Below, piece by piece: positions 6,743 to 12,606 of a stretch of 12,606 nt of DNA (within the stretch, counting starts at the first letter, position 1; each line of letters starts with the position of its first letter). The position numbers and the translations under genes were made by a program. The notes beneath the pieces were generated by a model, which ran no database searches, was not told where the DNA came from, and saw nothing but the letters and a program-made list of their open reading frames with translations. This stretch comes from an uncultured Acetatifactor sp. Lineage in GTDB: Bacteria > Bacillota > Clostridia > Lachnospirales > Lachnospiraceae. The stretch covers positions 8,062 to 20,667 of the forward strand of contig NZ_CAJUCP010000084.1 in NCBI RefSeq assembly GCF_910585425.1. The letters are read 5' to 3'.

Positions 6743-8578
6743 TTAATTCCCTTTTCTTACGTCGATCACCTTCTGGTACTTCTGGCAGTCGAACTCATAC
6801 AGTTCTTCGAATCCCAGACCGTTCATCTTGTCCTTCATTTCGGTCCACATCTGGTCGAATTCCGCTTTGTCCGTGGCCATGATCATCCTCCAGGAAGCAT
6901 CCTTCAGCTCCTGTCCGCACTGGCTCCTGACCAGGGCTATGTCCGTGGTATCGCTGTCGAGCACCACATTCACATTGGCCACTACCTTCATCAGGCCATT
7001 GTCCTGATAATACTGCGTCTGATTGTCCGTGCCGTATTTCTCGGCCCATTCCACCCATCTCTGCTCCTTGGGCTTCTCCTGCTGGGAGGACCAGTAGCCG
7101 AAGCTGTAAGGCTCGTTGGTCCTGGGATTGATGGCCATGGAGCCCACGATATACTGGTTCAGCTTCTGGGTTCCATCACTGAAGCTTCCGCCGCCCCACT
7201 CTGCGGGCAGTTCCTTTTCACCGTTCATATACGCGGACGCGTCCTCCGGCTGTACGAAGCGGCCGTCTTCCATCACATAGTTGATTCCCTCGATGCCGTA
7301 CCACATGGTGGCCACGCCCTCAGCGCTGGCCATCCAGTCCAGCATGTCCATGATCCTCTTTTCCTTCTCGCCCTCCACCTGGGAGCCCACGCCCCATACG
7401 CGGCCGGAGCCATAGTAGGAATCCGCCACCTGGTAGATATTCATATCGCTGATAGGCACGTTCACGAAGCCCTTGCCCGCAGCTTTGTCCTCATCGGTGA
7501 GGCCGATGCTGGCCAGGCTCATCTCCCAGTTGTACCACAGCAGGAATTTCCTGTAATTGCGGAGCTTCTGATTGTCCGTGGTGGTCCAGTCCTGGGTGCT
7601 GGAATCCGGATCGATCAGCCCTCTCTGGTTGGCCTCGAAGAAGAAGTTCAGCAGCTTGTAATAAGCGCCGTTCTCGTCGATGATGGACATCATGGTGTTG
7701 TCATTGCCCAGCAGCACGGAGTCTCTGCCCTCCTGTCCGTACCATTTACAGGTCTGCAGGATGTTCTCCATCCCGAAGCCGTCCCAGTCCTTCCAGAGGG
7801 AGATGGCGTAGGCGGAATCTCCGTCCTTGTTGGTAGGATGGTTCTGCTGCATCTGCTCCAGCACATCCAGCAGCTCGTCCAGGTTCTTGATCTCCGGGGA
7901 GCCCAGCTCCTTATAGTAGTCCCAGGGCAGGCACACCGAGGAGAAAGGAATGCTCTCGGAATAGGTATCCGCGGAAGTGTTGGTCATCTCGCTGGGGATG
8001 CCGTACACCTTGGAGCCGTCCCCCACCTGGCCGTTCCAGGCGTCGATCTGGTCCTTGAACACAGCCAGATTCTCGTAATTGTAAATGGAACCTGTGATAT
8101 CCTTCACCAGCCCGGCTTCCACGCACTCGATGAAGTCGGCATTGTCCAGCAGTATCACATCTCCCAGATTGCCGTTGCTGACCCTTGTCTGATACAGGCC
8201 GGCCCCGTCGCCGGATACCTGCGGCGCCAGTATGCTCAGCTCCAGGCCGAACTTCTCCGCCATCATCTTGGCGTACCATCCGCTCTGAATGCCGTGATAG
8301 TTTGCAGCCACATCGTACACTTCAATCTGAATCAGGTCGTCGGCCGCATATCCGCCTTCCGGAGCGCCTCCCTCCGGGGCGTCCGCCTCCGAATCCCCGG
8401 GGTCTGCATCCTCAGAACCGGAAGCCTCCTCGCCTGCGGGCTCCTGCTCTTCACCGCCGGATTCCTTAGGCGTCTCCTGGGAGCTTTGTGCCCCCCCAGA
8501 CTCTTTGTCTCCGCATCCCGTGGCTCCCAGGGCCATCATGGCCGCAAGGCTTAATGCAACTGCTTTTTTCCACTTCAT
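6743..8578 (-). CDS. Extracellular sugar-binding lipoprotein of the ABC importer (family 1, LplA-like)
   Basis: A 611-residue predicted lipoprotein. It has a basic N-terminus (MKWKK), a hydrophobic stretch, and a lipobox ending in ATGC with Cys22 as the lipidation site. Residues from about 23 to 77 form a low-complexity linker rich in Glu, Gly, Ser, Asp and Pro. It would hold the binding domain away from the membrane. The remainder (from about 80) is a long family 1 solute-binding protein like those paired with LplB/LplC permeases. It should capture an oligosaccharide outside the cell and deliver it to the two permeases encoded just upstream; xylan-derived ligand is inferred from the neighbouring enzymes. 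AAGGAGG lies 7 bases before the ATG. The gap to the preceding permease gene is 50 bases without a convincing promoter. Confidence 0.93.
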   Translation of the reverse strand: MKWKKAVALSLAAMMALGATGCGDKESGGAQSSQETPKESGGEEQEPAGEEASGSEDADPGDSEADAPEGGAPEGGYAADDLIQIEVYDVAANYHGIQSGWYAKMMAEKFGLELSILAPQVSGDGAGLYQTRVSNGNLGDVILLDNADFIECVEAGLVKDITGSIYNYENLAVFKDQIDAWNGQVGDGSKVYGIPSEMTNTSADTYSESIPFSSVCLPWDYYKELGSPEIKNLDELLDVLEQMQQNHPTNKDGDSAYAISLWKDWDGFGMENILQTCKWYGQEGRDSVLLGNDNTMMSIIDENGAYYKLLNFFFEANQRGLIDPDSSTQDWTTTDNQKLRNYRKFLLWYNWEMSLASIGLTDEDKAAGKGFVNVPISDMNIYQVADSYYGSGRVWGVGSQVEGEKEKRIMDMLDWMASAEGVATMWYGIEGINYVMEDGRFVQPEDASAYMNGEKELPAEWGGGSFSDGTQKLNQYIVGSMAINPRTNEPYSFGYWSSQQEKPKEQRWVEWAEKYGTDNQTQYYQDNGLMKVVANVNVVLDSDTTDIALVRSQCGQELKDASWRMIMATDKAEFDQMWTEMKDKMNGLGFEELYEFDCQKYQKVIDVRKGN

Positions 8579-8628
8579 AATAAATCCTCCTTATATAGTT
8601 TTCGTGGCTTATATCTGTCGATACATGG

Positions 8629-9552
8629 TTACCCTTTTACCGCGCCGATCATGATCCCCTTGACGAAGAACCGCTGGAAGAAAGGATACACCAGCAAAAT
8701 CGGCGTCACTACGATGATCGTCACCGTCATCCGGACGGAAGTGGCCGTCTGTGCGGTGGACAGGGCCTGCTGTATGGCGTCGCTGCCCGCATTGGAGGTC
8801 AGCAGCGAAGCCAGCGAATTGGCCTGGTTGATATACTGGTACAGTACGAACTGCAATGTGTGGAGCTTCGTGTCCGTCATCAGGAGCAGCGTATCCTGGA
8901 AGGAGTTCCACTGTCCCACGGCGGTGAAGATCGCCACCGTGGCCAGGATGGGCTTGATGATGGGGAGCACCACGGAGGCAAAGACCCGCAGGGTCCCCGC
9001 GCCGTCGATCTCCGCCGCGTCCTGCAGTTCCCTGGGCGTGGATTCCACATAGGTCTTCACCAGTATCACGTTGAAGGGCGACACCAGCGCCGGCAGCACG
9101 TAGGCCAGGAAATTGTTGGTCAGGTGCAGGTTCCTCATGGTGATATACCAGGGGATGATACCCGCGTTGAAATACATGGTCAATATGATGAAACGATACC
9201 ACAGCTTCCTCTTCCACATGGTCTCCCTGGTGAACATATACCCCAGGAAGGCTGCCATCAGCACCGTGAGGGCAGTTCCGATGAACGTCCTGGCCACTGA
9301 AATCTTGGCCGCCTGCAGCAGCCCCGGAATCTGGATGGCGTTGGTGTAATTGGTGAAATGGACGCCCTGGGGCCAGAAAAGAATCTTCCCCTTGTCGCTC
9401 AGGTCATTGGCGCTGATGGTGTTTACAAATATATAATAAAACGGATAGGCGCAGACCAAAGCGAACAATGCGTACACGATGTAGGTAACGACGCTGATGG
9501 CGTAATCTCCCACGCTGCGCTTCATCTTGACTTTCCTGCTCTTCTCTTTCAT
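8629..9552 (-). CDS. ABC sugar importer permease, LplC/MalG-like
   Basis: A 307-residue integral membrane protein with about six predicted membrane segments: near residues 17-45, 85-108, 118-137, 146-168, 193-215 and 272-295. The cytoplasmic EAA loop that contacts the ATPase is clear: LQDAAEIDGAG followed by FASVVLP (about 176-197). The sequence matches the carbohydrate uptake CUT1 permease group that works with large lipoprotein binding proteins. The gene starts 12 bases after the preceding permease stop. The stop codon TAG is part of the AGGAGG ribosome site, which suggests translational coupling and equal subunit production. It forms the transport channel as a heterodimer with the product of the preceding gene. 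Confidence 0.94.
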   Translation of the reverse strand: MKEKSRKVKMKRSVGDYAISVVTYIVYALFALVCAYPFYYIFVNTISANDLSDKGKILFWPQGVHFTNYTNAIQIPGLLQAAKISVARTFIGTALTVLMAAFLGYMFTRETMWKRKLWYRFIILTMYFNAGIIPWYITMRNLHLTNNFLAYVLPALVSPFNVILVKTYVESTPRELQDAAEIDGAGTLRVFASVVLPIIKPILATVAIFTAVGQWNSFQDTLLLMTDTKLHTLQFVLYQYINQANSLASLLTSNAGSDAIQQALSTAQTATSVRMTVTIIVVTPILLVYPFFQRFFVKGIMIGAVKG

Positions 9553-9564
9553 CCCGATCTCCTC

Positions 9565-10479
9565 CTACATAAAGCTTTCGCCGCGGACCAGTTTCGCCAG
9601 TTTGTTTGCCACACACAGCAGTATGATGCTGACCACGCTCTTCAACATACTCAGCGCCGTGGAGACGGAATAGCTGCCGCTTCCCATGGCCAGATTGTAC
9701 ACATACAAATCGAGCACCTGTATCGCTTCCTTATTAAAAGAGTTCTGGAATACGAAATACTGCTCCATGCCGTTGGAGAGGAAATTGGAGATGCTCAGCA
9801 TCAGCAGTACCGTGTAGGTAGGCAGGATGCTGGGGATGGTAATATGCCAGATAAGCTGCATCCTGGTAGCCCCGTCCACCCTGGCCGCCTCGTAGAGCTC
9901 CTCGTCGATGCCCGATATGGCCGCTATGTACATGATGGCCGACCACCCCAGGCTCTTCCAGGTGCTCCACAGCCACATGGTGCTCCACACATGCTTCGAG
10001 GACTGCAGGAACAGAATCGGCTGATCTATGATCCCCACCTTCATCAGCATGCTGTTGGCCATGCCGTTGCTGGAAAGCAGGTTGTAGGCTATGGAGAACA
10101 CCAGCACCCAGCTGACAAAGTTGGGGAGCGTGGTGATCGTCTGCACGGTCTTCCGGAAGGGCATGCACTTGATCTCGTTCAAAAAGATAGCGAAGATCAT
10201 GGGCAGCCACGAGGTGAGGATCGACAGGCCGCTCATGGCGAAGGTATTGCGCATGACCAGCAGCGTCTGCTCCAGCCGAATCGGATTGTCCACCAGGTAC
10301 TTGAACCACTTCAGCCCCTGGAAATCGTCGAAGGAAAAGGGCCTGGGCGGACGGTAATCGAAAAAGGCATATATCCATCCGTAAAGCGGATAATAGGAAA
10401 ACACTGCCACCAGAATCAGAAAGGGCAGTATATAGAGGAACTCTCTGTAGGACCTCAGTTTCTTCTTGTTGTTCATCAT
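9565..10479 (-). CDS. ABC sugar importer permease, LplB/MalF-like
   Basis: A 304-residue permease with a first membrane segment near residues 13-36 and further segments near 74-100, 120-136, 178-192, 212-234 and 273-292. The EAA loop reads YEAARVDGAT with ITIPSILP (about 196-220). It belongs to the CUT1 LplB/YtcO-like group and is the first gene of the importer unit. The start at 10479 is chosen because AGGAGG lies 9 bases upstream. The in-frame ATG at 10506 would add 9 residues (313 aa) and has only a weak AAAGG. No ATPase gene follows in the window. As in many Firmicutes CUT1 systems, energy probably comes from a shared MsmX-type ATPase encoded elsewhere; this is inferred. Confidence 0.93.
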   Translation of the reverse strand: MMNNKKKLRSYREFLYILPFLILVAVFSYYPLYGWIYAFFDYRPPRPFSFDDFQGLKWFKYLVDNPIRLEQTLLVMRNTFAMSGLSILTSWLPMIFAIFLNEIKCMPFRKTVQTITTLPNFVSWVLVFSIAYNLLSSNGMANSMLMKVGIIDQPILFLQSSKHVWSTMWLWSTWKSLGWSAIMYIAAISGIDEELYEAARVDGATRMQLIWHITIPSILPTYTVLLMLSISNFLSNGMEQYFVFQNSFNKEAIQVLDLYVYNLAMGSGSYSVSTALSMLKSVVSIILLCVANKLAKLVRGESFM

Positions 10480-10488
10480 ACCTTTCTT

Positions 10489-10494
10489 CCTCCT
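10489..10494 (-). promoter_or_regulatory. Ribosome binding site that decides the LplB-like permease start
   Basis: The minus strand reads AGGAGG, 9 bases before the ATG at 10479 and inside the coding extension that would exist if the upstream ATG at 10506 were used. This favours 10479, though a weak AAAGG before 10506 leaves the longer form possible. Confidence 0.6.
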
Positions 10495-10540
10495 AAAGCC
10501 GGACATGCCTTTGTCTGCTTTCGATAAGTTCTATATTGCT

Positions 10541-10570
10541 ATCATACTGCTATTCCGTTGTAGCTGTCAA
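10541..10570 (-). promoter_or_regulatory. Promoter of the ABC importer unit
   Basis: On the minus strand there is a perfect -35 TTGACA (10570-10565), an 18-bp spacer and TATGAT (10546-10541; 5 of 6). The start of transcription would fall near 10534, giving a leader of about 55 bases. No terminator is seen after the upstream esterase gene, so some readthrough into the importer genes is possible. Confidence 0.8.
10549..10564. promoter_or_regulatory. Predicted LacI-type operator 3 (between -35 and -10 of importer promoter)
   Basis: The plus strand reads GCTATTCCGTTGTAGC, a full match to GCTAnnnCGnnnTAGC. It fills bases 10549-10564 of the 10547-10564 spacer, the position where a repressor most directly excludes RNA polymerase. 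An outer inverted repeat, ATTGCTAT / ATAGCAAT (10535-10542 and 10570-10577), surrounds it almost concentrically. Confidence 0.85.
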
Positions 10571-10595
10571 TAGCAATTTGAATTATTTTTGTTTT

Positions 10596-12305
10596 TTAGT
10601 TATTTTGCACAATTTCCAGGCTGCCGTCAGGATTGCGCCGAAACTGCTTCACATACTCCCATCCCAGCGCCGGGTCCATCTGGGCTATGTCATGCCCTTT
10701 TTCATGCACGATCACATAATTGTACAGATTCAGCCGCCTCTCGTCCGCCGTGTAGAACCGCTGCACGTCATAGTAATGCCCCGGATGCCTGTCCGAAGGG
10801 CGAATCCTCTCCTGCACCTGGCCCGGCACGCCGCAGCCGCAGACATCCGGCTCCTCCGCGGGCGGGGTCTCCTCCACCGCGATGTGGTTGTAGGCCTTCC
10901 AGAAATCATACTGGTACTGCTGGGTGGACTTGGCGTAGACCGGATAGGAGGGCTCCCTGGTCCCGTAGGTATACCACACCGGCATGAGATAGTCGTACTC
11001 CTTTTTCTTCTCCATGGCCAGGCGGAAAGGGACTACATCCTGATAGTCCACCTCGCTGGGGCCCACGCGCTTCCCGGGCCAGTTGGAGTCGATATGGCAG
11101 ATGGCGGCGATCCTGTCCGGGTGCAGCAGCGCCACCACCTGGGCATGGGCGGCCCCATTGCTGAAGCCCGAGAGATAGACCCTCCGGGGATCCACCGGAT
11201 AGCGGGCGATCATATAGTCGATGAGGGCCATGGCAAAGCCCACATCGTCCGCGGCCTCCGGATCCTCCAGGGAGCTGTTCCACTGGGTCCGGTTGGTCCC
11301 CCAGGGGTAGACCGTGATGAAGCCCTCCCGCTCCCCCAGCTCATGGAACTTGCTCATCTCCGCAGCCTCCGCCGGATTGTCGGAGGCCCCGTGGAAGAAC
11401 ATCATCAGCGGCACCTTCCGCTCCGGATGCTCCTTCACCTGCCGGGGCACGCTGGTGAACCAGGTGTGGGGCGTCCTCACAGGCTCCTCCAGCCTGGTGT
11501 CCTCCAGGAAGATTTCGAAGCCTGCCCCCTGAAAGTCCATCCGGGGCTCCATATCCCCGTATGCGTCCGTGTCCGGGCGGCGCACTCTGGAGAAAAGGAG
11601 CTTCCAGGCATCCGCAATGAGCTCCCCCGTCCCTCTCCCGCCCTTCTCCTGCAGGATCCGTCTGGCGGGATTCCTCCTATCGCAGTAGACCGCCGCGTCC
11701 CCCTCCTCTCCGGCCGGGGACGCTTCGTTCACGATCCGGAAATAGTTCAGGGCCTCCCGGCTGCAGTCCACCAGGTAAGCCGCCATGGGCGCCCACAGGG
11801 CCTTCCTCCTGGCCGCCTCGCACAGATGGCCCCCCACGGACAGGATGCCGGCGATGTTCCTGGCCGTACAGGCCGCCAGGGTGCAGGCCATGGACGCGCC
11901 GCTCCCCAGCCCGATCAGGTATCTGGTATCGTTCATGGGATGCCAGACGCTCATCATGGCCTCATGGGTGGGGATTCCGCTGGGATGGCACTTAAGGGGC
12001 TCCTCCGTCTCCCGGCTGCAGGCGTCCTGGAAGCGCTGGAATGCCGCCAGGTCGTCCTCCCCCTCTTCCAGCCCGTAATTCCAGCCGCCCCTTACAGGAT
12101 TGGGAAAGGCCAGGATCGCCTCCTTCTCCTCCGCCAGCTCCCGCATGCCCTGCTCCTCCAGAAGCTCCCGCACCGAGGCCTCGTCCGCCCCGTCCCGGAG
12201 CACGGTAATCAGGCTGCGCTTGAAAGCGGTACGCCTCTCCTGGTCCGGAAAATACAGATACATGCTCCTGCCGATGTCCTTCAGTTCCTTGTATACAAGT
12301 CCCAT
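10596..12305 (-). CDS. Cytoplasmic two-domain alpha/beta-hydrolase esterase (feruloyl / PHB-depolymerase-like)
   Basis: A 569-residue protein. The C-terminal part (from about residue 265) is a complete alpha/beta-hydrolase related to PHB-depolymerase-like and feruloyl esterases. It has an oxyanion segment FFHGASDN (303-310), nucleophile Ser382 in GFSNG, and probable catalytic His538 in EKGHD. The N-terminal part (about 1-240) also looks hydrolase-like. It has FPNP near 67-70 and a strand-turn-helix IGLGSGASMA (131-140), but Gly134 stands where the nucleophile serine should be, so this half is probably non-catalytic. There is no signal peptide. It likely de-esterifies imported xylo-oligosaccharides; the substrate is inferred from neighbours. 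GGAGGTG lies 5 bases before the ATG. It is the first gene after the divergent promoter region. No terminator is visible before the importer promoter, which starts 26 bases beyond its stop. Confidence 0.87.
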   Translation of the reverse strand: MGLVYKELKDIGRSMYLYFPDQERRTAFKRSLITVLRDGADEASVRELLEEQGMRELAEEKEAILAFPNPVRGGWNYGLEEGEDDLAAFQRFQDACSRETEEPLKCHPSGIPTHEAMMSVWHPMNDTRYLIGLGSGASMACTLAACTARNIAGILSVGGHLCEAARRKALWAPMAAYLVDCSREALNYFRIVNEASPAGEEGDAAVYCDRRNPARRILQEKGGRGTGELIADAWKLLFSRVRRPDTDAYGDMEPRMDFQGAGFEIFLEDTRLEEPVRTPHTWFTSVPRQVKEHPERKVPLMMFFHGASDNPAEAAEMSKFHELGEREGFITVYPWGTNRTQWNSSLEDPEAADDVGFAMALIDYMIARYPVDPRRVYLSGFSNGAAHAQVVALLHPDRIAAICHIDSNWPGKRVGPSEVDYQDVVPFRLAMEKKKEYDYLMPVWYTYGTREPSYPVYAKSTQQYQYDFWKAYNHIAVEETPPAEEPDVCGCGVPGQVQERIRPSDRHPGHYYDVQRFYTADERRLNLYNYVIVHEKGHDIAQMDPALGWEYVKQFRRNPDGSLEIVQNN

Positions 12306-12364
12306 TCCTGCACCTCCATGCTGCGCCCTCTTCGGGAGGCCTTTCCCGCCTCCTTGGGCATTTT

Positions 12365-12380
12365 GCTAAATCGTTATTGC
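12365..12380. promoter_or_regulatory. Predicted LacI-type operator 1 (start of esterase transcript)
   Basis: The plus strand reads GCTAAATCGTTATTGC, which matches GCTAnnnCGnnnTAGC at 9 of 10 fixed positions. It sits a few bases downstream of the proposed -10 and overlaps the expected transcript start, a normal place for repression. The 15 bases at 12363-12377 match those at 12506-12520 with one difference. Confidence 0.72.
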
Positions 12381-12386
12381 AACTTA

Positions 12387-12415
12387 AGCGTAATCTATTC
12401 TACATACTTTGTCAA
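12387..12415 (-). promoter_or_regulatory. Promoter of the two-domain esterase gene
   Basis: The minus strand has a perfect -35 TTGACA (12415-12410), a 17-bp spacer and TACGCT (12392-12387), only 3 of 6 matches to the -10 consensus. The weak -10 may mean that an activator helps or that expression is low. The expected start is near 12380, giving a leader of about 75 bases. Confidence 0.55.
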
Positions 12416-12507
12416 TGTGCATTGTGCAAAAAGGAGAGCTCTGTATTTTAGCACATTTTTCCTTTCTTCTTCTGATTATGTCCTTATTTATCATGGCATT
12501 TTGTCTT

Positions 12508-12523
12508 GCTAATTCGTTATAGT
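12508..12523. promoter_or_regulatory. Predicted LacI-type operator 2 (beside divergent promoter)
   Basis: The plus strand reads GCTAATTCGTTATAGT, matching GCTAnnnCGnnnTAGC at 9 of 10 fixed positions. It ends 6 bases upstream of the plus-strand -35 and lies 143 bp centre-to-centre from operator 1. It could govern the divergent gene or help loop with operator 1. Confidence 0.65.
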
Positions 12524-12540
12524 TTTCTGTTGACAGAAAA
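12523..12540. promoter_or_regulatory. Perfect 8-bp-arm palindrome over the divergent -35
   Basis: The arms TTTTCTGT and ACAGAAAA are separated by TG, giving an 18-bp near-perfect palindrome that contains the plus-strand TTGACA. It differs from the GCTA palindrome and touches operator 2. A binding site for a second, unidentified regulator is the simplest reading. Confidence 0.5.
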
Positions 12541-12558
12541 TCCTCCCCATGTTATACT
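12530..12558 (+). promoter_or_regulatory. Strong divergent sigma-A promoter pointing out of the window
   Basis: On the plus strand there is TTGACA (12530-12535), a 17-bp spacer ending in TGT, and TATACT (12553-12558; 5 of 6). The TGn gives an extended -10. The start would be near 12565. No start codon with a ribosome site follows before the window ends, so the gene it serves begins further right. A small inverted repeat, GTTAT / ATAAC (12551-12565), covers the -10. Confidence 0.75.
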
Positions 12559-12606
12559 GCATAACGCTGAATCCTGCCTAATGTAATCATGCGATTGAAT
12601 CAGCCA

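Larger units (their letters stand above)
12306..12606. other. Divergent regulatory region (no gene seen)
   Basis: About 300 AT-rich bases with no credible coding sequence. They hold the leader and promoter of the minus-strand esterase, two copies of the LacI-type palindrome, a plus-strand promoter facing out of the window, and two further palindromes at that promoter. The leader (about 12306-12380) contains a small GC-rich hairpin, GGAGGC / GCCTCC (12335-12340 and 12348-12353). Confidence 0.8.

Noticed and set aside
6596..8554. A long open frame (about 652 codons) on the plus strand opposite the binding-protein gene
   Set aside because: It is antisense to a clear lipoprotein gene, has no family features, and crosses the lacI promoter gap. 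It is explained by GC-biased third positions.
8593..8622. Possible promoter before the binding-protein gene (TCGACA, 18 bp, TATATA on the minus strand)
   Set aside because: The transcript would start inside the AAGGAGG ribosome site, leaving no usable leader. The gene is more simply read from the importer promoter.
12281..12319. Short upstream ORF (ATG at 12319) overlapping the esterase start in another frame
   Set aside because: It has only about 12 codons, has no separate ribosome site and overlaps the real ribosome site. Nothing suggests an attenuator.
12335..12353. Leader hairpin (GGAGGC / GCCTCC) as a riboswitch or terminator
   Set aside because: The stem is only 6 bp, there is no U-tract and no conserved riboswitch core can be seen. 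An alternative 5-bp pairing competes with it.
12365..12380. Operator 1 as a CcpA cre site
   Set aside because: The spacing and arms (GCTA to CG) match the other local palindromes and do not fit the cre pattern TGnAAnCG.
10536..12512. A long open frame (about 658 codons) on the plus strand opposite the two-domain esterase
   Set aside because: Its translation shows no recognisable domain and is rich in Pro, His, Arg and Leu, as expected for the antisense of a GC-rich gene. The minus frame has esterase motifs and a strong ribosome site.
1..12606. Mobile elements, CRISPR arrays, tRNA or rRNA genes
   Set aside because: I saw no transposase or integrase coding, no regularly spaced repeats and no RNA gene signatures on either strand.

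Overview
The window looks like a chromosomal carbohydrate-utilisation locus of a GC-rich Gram-positive anaerobe, most likely a gut Clostridia member of the Lachnospiraceae type. The reasons are strong AGGAGG-type ribosome binding sites, sigma-A promoters (TTGACA / TATAAT-like), a lipoprotein-anchored LplA/LplB/LplC-style ABC importer without its own ATPase, and a LacI-family regulator. The genus cannot be fixed from the sequence. Genes are GC-rich and the promoter gaps are clearly AT-rich.

All seven genes lie on the minus strand, so transcription runs from high to low coordinates. In that order they are: a two-domain esterase (12305-10596), two ABC permeases (10479-9565 and 9552-8629), a solute-binding lipoprotein (8578-6743), a LacI-family regulator (6568-5501), a GH39-GH43 fusion glycosidase (5413-2396) and a tandem-repeat esterase (2346-13). 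On the right, a near-consensus plus-strand promoter (12530-12558) points out of the window towards a divergent gene that is not included.

The layout suggests four transcription units: the esterase, the importer (permease-permease-binding protein), lacI with its own promoter and a terminator, and GH39-GH43 plus the tandem esterase. A 16-bp palindrome, GCTAnnnCGnnnTAGC, occurs four times: at the esterase promoter, beside the divergent promoter, exactly between -35 and -10 of the importer promoter, and at the predicted start of the glycosidase transcript. The central CG fits a LacI-family operator, and the encoded regulator is the obvious candidate. No such site is seen at the regulator's own promoter.

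Functionally, the cell would import a xylan-derived, probably ester-decorated oligosaccharide with the ABC system. It would then remove acyl groups (feruloyl, acetyl or similar) with the two esterase proteins and cleave xylose and arabinose units with the GH39-GH43 enzyme. None of the three enzymes has a signal peptide, so debranching appears to be cytoplasmic. Substrate identity is inferred from family membership and has not been shown.
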